Positions 56,567 through 64,000 of a stretch of 64,000 bases of DNA are shown here, one piece after another. Position 1 is the stretch's first letter. Each line of letters opens with the position of its first letter. This DNA is from Timema cristinae (taxonomy: Eukaryota; Arthropoda; Insecta; Phasmatodea; Timematidae). The position numbers were made by a program, and so were the translations under genes. The notes under the pieces were generated by a model. That model had not been told where the DNA came from, did not search any database, and was given only the letters and a program-made list of their open reading frames with translations. The DNA is taken from positions 5,330,212-5,394,211 of the forward strand of contig JBCFYV010011135.1 of the NCBI GenBank assembly GCA_039000515.1. The letters run 5' to 3'.

Positions 56567-56580
56567 GAAGGGTAGGAGAG
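56567..56580 (+). other. Polypurine tract of element B1
   Basis: GAAGGGTAGGAGAG directly precedes the 3' LTR start; such a purine run primes plus-strand cDNA synthesis in LTR retrotransposons. Confidence 0.7.
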
Positions 56581-56581
56581 T

Positions 56582-57039
56582 TGCAGCATGTCAATCAGGC
56601 AGATTGGACAGCTACAATTGAATATCGATATTTTGATAATTTACGACAATAGAAAAGAACGAAAGAAAGAAAGAAGTAATATCAACATATTTCAAAGTAA
56701 TCTACCTCAAAGTTTATTTTCCCTGTCTAGGTGAAATCTGATACAATCACGTGTCTCCCTAAATTGAAACACATGGTTGTTCGAAAGATATTGTCTTTTG
56801 ATAAATACTATAGCGGATATCAAATAATAGGATTAACATTATCATATTTATGAATAGAATGCTTTAGCGCATGCCCGTTGCCATTGGATGATGTCGGATG
56901 GATTCGCATAGATTTGCCATGCTGCCTACAAGAAAATATTGTAAAGGACGTCAATATCGCAAATTCTCATAAAAATAATAGCTGAGGCTAAAGAATATAA
57001 TTAAAACGGATATATTTTAATAGGAGATGCTTCGTTATC
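56582..57039 (+). mobile_element. 3' LTR of gypsy element B1
   Basis: Begins TGCAGCATGTCAATCAGGC after the polypurine tract and is collinear with 51372-51828. Similarity to the 5' LTR ends near 57039; the true LTR may extend further, since the 5' copy is truncated there. Confidence 0.8.
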
Positions 57040-57581
57040 TACTCACCATTTCAAGATGTTCTTGGATTTGTTCGCCACGTGTTAGAAAAGATAATTATTC
57101 AATTATGGCGGCCTGACTTCAGCCACACGTGCTTTCATTACATCATCTGATGAAGAAAGAAGCATAGAGTGAACTCGACCCAGTGACCTTCTTGCCCCTC
57201 AGAGAAGACTAGCGGCCGTCCAAGGAAACATGTTTTCCCCCTTCCCCGCAAGCGGTTCTCCCTGCTTCGTTTTCCTTTCTCCCCGCCTTCCTCTCTCTCT
57301 CTCCTTTTATATGTTTCTGAGTTTATCACCTATTTTGTTTTGTTCCGTTTCAGTCAGATTTTAGAGTATTTAAGGGCTGCTCCTCAGATTCACATTATCG
57401 CAAACTACTACAACCCAGCGTCGAAGGAGGAACCTCTACAACTTTACTCAACGAAGGAACCCTTGACAACGAAGTCTCAGCCATCGGATCCACCACCGTG
57501 CCGGCCAGGAGCATATCCTTCAAACACTTAAGTATCCTGGCAACATCTTTAAACTCATCGGACTTAGAGTCTATTTTTTTT
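57040..57581. other. Unassigned, pyrimidine-rich; may be the rest of the B1 LTR
   Basis: Contains a pyrimidine-rich block (57235-57306), AGTATTTAAGGGCTGC (TATA-like) and CACTACTACAACCC-type sequence. Frames 57138-57329, 57340-57531 and 57395-57664 have no domain. Confidence 0.4.
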
Positions 57582-57810
57582 TTTGTAGAAATCATCTTGT
57601 GAATGTGGGGAAGTCCAGGCCTCCACCGTGGTTCGGATTCCATGTTAAACTGTAGGTCTTTCATTTCATCTCACAATCACTCTACCCATTACACATTAGC
57701 GTAAGAGCGTATAACCCGAACGGGTAGTAAGACGCGGTGCTAATAATAATAATAATAATAATATAATAATAATAATAATATAATAATAATATAATAATAA
57801 TTTGTAGAAA
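57582..57810 (+). mobile_element. SINE family beta, 5'-truncated, 10-bp TSD
   Basis: TTTGTAGAAA at 57582-57591 and 57801-57810 flanks a copy starting TCATCTTGTGAATGTGGGG, i.e. shorter at the 5' end than the copy at 53558, with the tail CGAACGGGTAGTAAGACGCG and an interrupted AAT repeat. Confidence 0.92.
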
Positions 57811-58589
57811 ATTAGACAATGTCTACCGAGACGTGTTTGATAATATTTATGTTCTGTTTCTATAGTCGAAGGCGACTTTCATTTGTTTTATACTATGTCC
57901 AAGTGACAGTTAAAACCATTTCAAGTCTTGCTGACTTCAGAATTGAAAGGTTAAGTTTATTGATCAAATATTGTGTCCTCGTGTATGAAGGATAAGTGAC
58001 ATTATGACTAGTATTTAGAGAAACTCTTAGACTTTGTATATTAGTCCTAGCGACTATGCTTCTCTGTATCCTTATGATACAGCCGTTATAATGTGAGCCT
58101 TTTGCTTCAAATGTAGTAAGGTCTTAGTCATAGTCTTACTAACCTCCACAAGTTCCATTCATTTATTCTGAGCCAATGTTTCCCCTGACGCCGTGGACGT
58201 CATGTGCATTGTTTAAATTTTGTATGGCTACAACCTGGTTGTCTTCTTTCCAAAAAAGAACCAAGCTACCTGAGTTAAGTTTATATGTATATATTGTCTA
58301 ATACCATTATGTTAGTTACTATTTAATTGTTTTTTCCCTTAGAAAAAACCTGCCTGTAGCCTGGGTCCAGTTCAGCCCTTGTAGCTACAGCAAGACAATC
58401 AAATTTCACAAAGTCTTATTAATTGAAACAAGCTTCAAACTTGTAATCTTGGAAAATTATTGTAAACCTAATTCTTATTATTCCTGTTTTAATAAATTCA
58501 TTAATTGTTAAACAATTTATCTTTCCATTCAAATTACACCTTGTTTGTCACGTTGCCAAATTAGTCCAGTGAAGGATGTTTGTAACAAA
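57811..58589. other. Intergenic
   Basis: No recognisable gene or repeat partner. Confidence 0.5.
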
Positions 58590-59491
58590 ATTATTTGGGA
58601 TATGTAATTTTTAAGGGTTATATCCTTGTGGACCCTGAACGTATTAGGCTCATTATTGAGTTTCCTGTCCCAAAGAATCTAAAACCAGTTCAACGTTTCG
58701 TGGTGATGTGTGCATATTATTCAAGGTTCATTCCTTCCTTTTCTGAGGTGGTTGACCCGTTAAAACTGTTAAAAAGGAAAGGCGTGCAGTTCGTGTGAGG
58801 AGATGAACAAAAGGATGCCTTTTCTATACTAAAGCAAAATTTGGTGTCCCCTTAGGTACTTAGAATGCCTAATTTTTTGCTGCCCTTTGAACTTAAGGTT
58901 GACGCCACGTCTTATGCTCTTGGCACCGTTCTTTCTCAACAATACCCCGAAGGTTTACTTCCAGTAGCTTACGCTAGCAAAGTCCTTACTGATTTGCAGA
59001 AAAGGAACAGTGTATAAGAACAGGAATACCTCGGATGCTTATTTGGCATTGAGAAGTTCTCAGATTATCTGGATCAACTCGAGTTCATGTTGTATACTGA
59101 CATTAAAGCCTTGTCGTGGATGTTTAATCACCCAAAACAATTAGAAAAAATTGGCCATTGAGTTTTGAAGTTGTCTCAGTTTAAGTTCACTACCGTACAT
59201 GTATTGGGGTAAGATAACGTATTTGCTGATGTTCTTTCTCGCCTCGGCGAAGGAGTGTACGTTATACTTTCTTTTCCTTTTCCTACTAGAGTTGACGTTA
59301 TCAGTTATATTCAAGTCATTTAATTCTTTAGCTCAACTTCAGTTGGAAGATCCTTATTGTAGGAATATTATCGATCGCCTGGATAGAGGTAGTAAGGTCG
59401 AAAAATTTTCTATGCATATAAATTTGTTGTGGTTTTAGGAAAGAAACAAAAAGGTAAGACAAATTTTTGCTCCCACTAAATTAAAGGATAT
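58590..59491 (+). pseudogene. pol: Element B2 pol, part 1 (RT thumb, RNase H, start of integrase)
   Basis: Related to B1: YVIFKGYILVDPERIRLI, CAYYSRFIPSFSEVVDPL (58595-58798), then LKVDATSYALGTVLSQQYP, TDIKALSWMFNHPKQL and FTTVHVLG in broken frames. Stops and frameshifts are frequent. Its 5' half (LTR, gag, protease, RT fingers) is missing. At 59491 the frame is interrupted by an LTR and resumes at 61689. Confidence 0.85.
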
Positions 59492-59942
59492 GATTTGTAG
59501 CATTAGGCACAAGCCAACCATAACCAAGTTAATAACAACAGACTTACCATATTGTATTGACACCGTCTGCTGTTGGTCAACTACACACTCGATCGGCCCA
59601 TCAAAACCACACGCCTGAACAAGACGACTGACCACGAAATACTAAGACCGCGCCAATTCAACACTCGACGAGATACCCGGACCAAAGATCTTCGGTAGGA
59701 AGGAAGATACTCTTCGCCAGTGCCCGGTTTTGTTTCTACTTCAGTCTAGAAGCGTGTAGAATCCCCCCCTTGTTTATGTACTTTGGTTTCCCCTTCGTCA
59801 TCCCATCATTCCGTGTTCTGTTTTGTAATCGTATAAAAGAGTGATCGTGTGAGTGAAGTGCCACTCTTGGACTGGCTTTGATAATCGCTTGAGCAAGCGA
59901 AGGCTTCGGAAATTAATAATGTAAACAAAATTCTTTTTCGGC

Positions 59943-60345
59943 TTAATGGACTTAAACTTTGGACTTGAACTAGAAAACAAATATCTAATGGTATTATTAA
60001 TAATCATATTTCTTATGCACTTAGTATTTATCTCAAGTATAATGGACTTAAACTTTGCACTCTTGACTAGAGAACAAAGATCTAGTATTATCGCTAATAA
60101 TAATATTTCTTATGGACTTAATACTTATCTCAAGTATAATGAACTTGTGTTATTTGACCCTAACTTTACAAACAAATATCTAATGATATTAATAATAATA
60201 TTTCTTGGGTACTTAATAATTATCCCAAGTATAATGGACTTGTGTTATTTGACTCTAACTAGTAAACAAATCTCTAGTATGTTTGTTAATAAAAATACCA
60301 TTTTTGGACTTAAGGTTTATCTCGATTATAATGAGCTTTAATGTT
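59943..60345. repeat. ~97-bp minisatellite inside LTR copy 2
   Basis: Four units starting AATGGACTTAAACTTTG at about 59946, 60041, 60138 and 60232 (95, 97, 94 bp apart). The 131-codon frame 59946-60341 running through it is incidental. Confidence 0.85.
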
Positions 60346-60712
60346 ACTGGATCATGATTAGAGAGTAGTGTAATTAATATTTCACCTCAAATGTTTGCAT
60401 ATGAACTTAATTTATCGGGCGCCATCAGCGCTAGTAAGAGGTCAGCATTAGCCGCCATAATAACTTCGTTTATGGTTGGTAATTTAATTGTAGATTGCTC
60501 TAGCTTATAGCCAACGTAAGAAGTCTGATAATTTTAGGTCTAAGTATATTTTCCCTTTTGACGGGACGGAGAAATGGAAGGATACAGACATAAATAATTT
60601 TAAATTTTGATAAGGAATTTGTGTATTTTGCAAAAATTAAATTTACGAGTTCCATATTGTTCTTTTCTGGCTAACTGATAATTTTGTTAACGTAATTAAT
60701 GATTGTGATCAC

Positions 60713-61253
60713 TTATGGCCCGTCTACAATCAAACGCACCCGCTTGTCGGACTCGCAACTACGCAATAACGTAATTTTGTGTCTACACTAGCTTACGCAA
60801 ACACAATCGTCGGAACTGTGGACCAGCTTGTCGGGAGGAGATGGAACATTGTCCATCTCTTGCGTTTATTTTTGTAGTTGCGTTGGCTTGCGTTCAGCCA
60901 ATCAAAAAACAAATATGGATGGACTACTAAAATCAAATAATTTGAAGTTATTTGGTCTATGACAAAAACGCTTGGAAATGTATAGTAATGAATACAGGAT
61001 TTTCACTTAAAATCATGTGTATTTATCCATTTAAATATTTTTAAATTATTTATTTCTTATTTGAAAACATTAATATGAATTTGACTTTCATAGTCATCAT
61101 TGATGTGTGTTCCTATTGGTTGAAATTACGTTTTACGACTTTTCATTGTAGACAGTCTATTTTGTATTTAATAAAAGCGTAATTACGAGTGCATTTGCGA
61201 TTGCGTAGTTGCGAGTCCGGCAAGCGGGTATGTTGGTTGTAGACTGGCTTTAT
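60713..61253. mobile_element. 533-bp terminal-inverted-repeat element with TTAT duplication
   Basis: Ends GGCCCGTCTACAATCAAACG and, inverted, AGCCAGTCTACAACCAAC; both continue CCCGCTTG(T/C)CGGACTCGC and AACTACGCAA. Flanked by TTAT (60713-60716, 61250-61253). The related LTR copy at 48557 lacks it (empty site CTTATATATTT near 49840). No transposase frame. PIF/Harbinger-like MITE is possible from the GGCC-type end but unproven. Confidence 0.88.
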
Positions 61254-61692
61254 ACATTTGAGGCGCTCTTCAAATGAGGCCATGGTATTGAGATTACGAA
61301 ATATTGTGTACCTTTTTCCCTTCTTGGGATTTCTTCATATTAATTGATTGTTGTTAATGTCTTTTGAATATCTAATAAACAATCCGTGTCTTAAAATTTT
61401 TTCTACTTACTCTTTTTACTTATTCATCCTTAGGTAAACGCTAGCTAAATTGTTGTCTGGTAATTGTATTAGGGGTATGGTTATATTCTTGTTTATTGTT
61501 ATATATGGTTGAGATTGACCGTGGGGACGGGTTCCACAATTGTTCCTAATTGCGTGTGCTGGGTATTGTTTTATATTGACCAGATTTTTTTAAATATCTA
61601 TCACTCACTCAGCACTCTCTTTCTTTTTGTTGAATTTTATAAAATTTGAACCCTATTAGTTAGGCGTTAGGGTTAGAAATAGGGTTCAGATT

Positions 61693-62480
61693 ATTAAATA
61701 CTTTCACAACTCTACCTATAGAGGTCATTTGGGGATTTTCAAAACTCATCGTAAGATAGTTCAAGAGATTTTTTGGCCCATTATGTACCAGGATATTAGG
61801 CAGAGTATTAAAAAATGTGATGGTTGTTTGGGGGCCAAACCCTCACAGAACACTTGTTATGCGTTACACTCTGTAGATGTTGCTCATAGCCAGTGGAAAC
61901 TGTCTTTATTGATTTTGTAGGCCCATCACACGTTCTACAACTAGGCATTCCTTTGTATTTAACCTTATTTTGGATTTTCCATATTTGTTATTATTCCCCT
62001 TAGGAATATGAAGGGTTCCACTATGATTAAAGGGCTCTCTCATAGAGTATGGGCTATTTTTGGCACCCCCAGGAAAGTGGTGAGCGACAATGGTCCTTGT
62101 TTTCCCTCCAAGGTATTTCATGATGTGTTTTGTGTGTGGTACTAAGCATGTAACTACTAGCCCTTTCAATCCTTCCCCCAATCAGGTAGAAAGGTTCAAG
62201 AGAAACTTAAACATAGCTCTGACCATTTATCATGGTAATACGCAGCCTCACTGGGACAAGGAGTTTAAATTTTGTCTCTTGCTTTTACTCGGCTATACAT
62301 GAGTCTACAGGCACCAAGCCATCATCTTCGTTACATGGTAGAAAATTAAGTAATCTCTTGTTGGCAATCTGGAACGTATCCCTTTAATTTTCTACCGACC
62401 TGGTCGTAAGCCAATGCATGTGTCAGTAAATGACAAAATAATGTGTCGTAATTCCCCTTTTGAGTTCAGTTGTTGATAGA
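61693..62480 (+). pseudogene. pol: Element B2 pol, part 2 (integrase)
   Basis: Resumes with the zinc region: RGHLGIFKTHRKIVQEIFWP, KKCDGCLGAKPSQ (61729-61920), then broken frames IIPLRNMKGSTMIKGLSHRV, VVSDNGPCF and NPSPNQVERFKRNLNIAL (62090-62302). Core Asp and Glu motifs are visible but in different frames. The coding text fades near 62480. The minus frame 61906-62181 is a shadow. Confidence 0.85.
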
Positions 62481-63129
62481 TATTAATGAGGCTCAAATCA
62501 AGTCATTATACGTATGTGTTAGTTTCTATGTCATATTCCCAGAGTGGGTGTGGTGATAAAGACAAAACACTATAGTTCTACTCACATTTTATGAAATGTG
62601 TTGTGGACCTGGATCGTGCAAGCCATGAACAATATTTCAAATCGGCCACTAGGTGGATTGTTTGTACGTTCAACAAGAGCATACCAATGCAGCAGTGGAT
62701 AAACGTATACTTAAGTAATATATGGGGGCTCTGTTTCTACATCACATAATTAATTCTTTTCTCTCTCTCGCACATCTGTCCTACCTTGTTCTCATTAGTT
62801 CCCGACATACTCTTCGTGAATATATTACCTTTTATGGGCATGTTTTAGGTTATAGTGAGAATGTCTGAAACCATAAATTGGCAGGTTTCAAATGATGACA
62901 CAATTGGTTCTGGATGGTTATGGGGGCCCTTAAGGTAATTATCTTGGTATGCGCTTCACGGTAAGATATTCAATGTGCCATTGAAATATTTGATTGTTAC
63001 CAATTAGCGTTAACGCTTACGTCGATATTTTTTTTATTAATATGCTTGGTTTGGCCAAGTTCTGAAAACGAATTAATCTCTAATAAAATGTGTAATTAGA
63101 GTTGTATTGTGCATATATATGAGATATCA
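62481..63129. other. Intergenic, no recognisable gene
   Basis: Nothing recognisable. Confidence 0.5.
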
Positions 63130-64000
63130 ATAGTTTGAATGTGAAAGTGTTATTAAAGAATTTACAAGAAGGTATATTTCATGTTTTAACCATGGAACTA
63201 ACATTTTATCTCACTTGAGATTTTTTAACATTCCCTGTTAAACTTTTTCAATACATTGCTTTAATCTTTCCGGATTTAATCATACAGGTTCTTATAAAAT
63301 TGTGTGAAATAAACTAATCTTTAATTTAGAAGAACTGTTTTTTTTATATCCTATTGATAAGGTTAAACTAATTTTTGCAACTTATTTAAATAAATGACAG
63401 TAAAACTATATATTTTAATTGTCACTTAGCAATGGAAAATATTACTTTATTATTATTACCTAAATCTTGTGTTTTCTTTGTCCAAGATGAAATAACGTAG
63501 GTGTTAGAATTCTTTGACATTAAACACTTAATCAAATATTTCACATTATTTATTTATTTATTAAGAAATTGTTTTTGGTATCACATCATTATGAACCTTT
63601 TCAATAATGCACATGTAGTTTATGTAATGAAGAATAATACGTGAATGTTGGCTTGAAGCCTTATTACAAAATTTACTTATACTTTCTTTGTTGAATGGAT
63701 AGGAAGGTGCCTTTTTAAATTCTGTCATCTGTGAAGTTTGTCACAAATTACACTTATACTTTTTGGTTCCGAATGACTAAGAAGGTGAATGTTAAAGTAC
63801 TCTCCTGAAGTCTTGGCACAAACGTACATTATATTTTCTTTGTTCTGAATGATAAGAAGGTGGACTGTTAATTCTCTTATCTTGAAGCTCTTATCACAAC
63901 ATCAATATACTTCTTTGTTCGAATGACTTGAAGGTGACTTTAAATAACTCTAACATGAAGCTCTTATCACAACGTAATTTACTTTCTTTGATCTAATGAC
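63130..64000 (-). pseudogene. C2H2 zinc-finger copy with 3' flank (ZNF-5), runs off the window
   Basis: 63130-63650 aligns with the 3' flank of ZNF-2 (19400-19920). From 63650 the minus strand shows finger remnants: linker-like AAGAAAGTATAAGT, CACCTTC (H-L), GATAAGAGCTTC-like units at about 63890 and 63965, each with deletions, so no finger is complete. The same orientation and order as ZNF-2 show duplication of exon plus flank. The 5' part lies beyond the right edge. Confidence 0.75.

Larger units (their letters stand above)
59496..61688 (+). mobile_element. Solo-LTR-like insertion, copy 2, GATT target-site duplication
   Basis: TGTAGCATTAGGC...AATAGGGTTCA with GATT at 59492-59495 and 61689-61692. 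The interrupted integrase text of B2 joins across it, as in B1. Collinear with 48557-50272, including TATAAAA (59832-59838), GTGATCGTGTGAGTGAAG and the minisatellite. Contains the TIR element 60717-61249. Confidence 0.93.

Noticed and set aside
59946..60341. 131-codon open frame with repeated hydrophobic segments, looking like a multi-pass membrane protein
   Set aside because: It is the translation of the ~97-bp AT-rich minisatellite inside an LTR; unit lengths are not multiples of three and the other LTR copy does not keep the frame.
1..64000. CRISPR arrays, phage or bacterial operons, ribosome-binding sites
   Set aside because: No regularly spaced repeats with unique spacers and no prokaryotic gene organisation; introns, SINEs and Ty3/gypsy elements show a eukaryotic genome.

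Overview
The window looks like repeat-dense nuclear DNA from an insect or a close arthropod relative. The species cannot be named from sequence alone. It is AT-rich, carries GT-AG exons, tRNA-derived SINEs, several decayed Ty3/gypsy retrotransposons (one with an env-like remnant of the insect endogenous retrovirus type), hAT-like termini and foldback elements, and a family of C2H2 zinc-finger exons. Two runs of exactly 100 N (16991-17090, 41655-41754) are assembly gaps. There is no operon, CRISPR array, rRNA gene or intact tRNA gene, and no full-length host gene.

Layout. 1-3130 is an inverted copy of 27312-30435; both arms carry a zinc-finger terminal exon, a SINE, and the LTR, leader and gag start of retroelement A. 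3131-4610 is a strand-asymmetric C-rich, G-poor tract. 4610-19400 is mostly intergenic: SINE pieces, a possible decayed DNA transposon, a hAT-like element, a LINE 3' end, a decayed minus-strand coding region of unknown family, a gypsy integrase fragment (D) and a TA/CA microsatellite. 19920-20943 (minus) is a terminal zinc-finger exon with a usable splice acceptor and a recently duplicated two-finger module, but with frameshifts. 21-27 kb holds SINEs and repeat R. 27.6-36 kb (minus) is a second zinc-finger locus: two well-formed upstream exons (35895-35954, 34995-35186) and a decayed terminal exon, separated by retroelement A (29095-34942, plus). 36.5-38 kb is a foldback element with 326-bp arms.

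38-43 kb holds more SINEs, one orphan exon candidate and transposon ends. 43365-43715 is a zinc-finger pseudogene abutted by gypsy element C (minus, 43722-46700). 48453-51371 is the inverted partner of repeat R, split by a 1.7-kb solo-LTR-like insertion. 51372-57039 is gypsy element B1 with both LTRs recognisable, its RT catalytic motif split by a SINE. 58590-62480 is a related truncated element B2 interrupted by a second copy of the 1.7-kb LTR, itself interrupted by a 533-bp terminal-inverted-repeat element. The window ends in another minus-strand zinc-finger copy (63130-64000) paralogous to the one at 19.4-20.4 kb.

How it fits together. No gene here looks clearly functional as read; the best-preserved coding pieces are the two phase-0 cassette exons at 35 kb and the roughly five-finger open run at 20 kb. 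The window records dispersal and decay of a lineage-specific C2H2 family alongside nested retroelement insertions whose relative order can be read from target-site duplications and empty sites.
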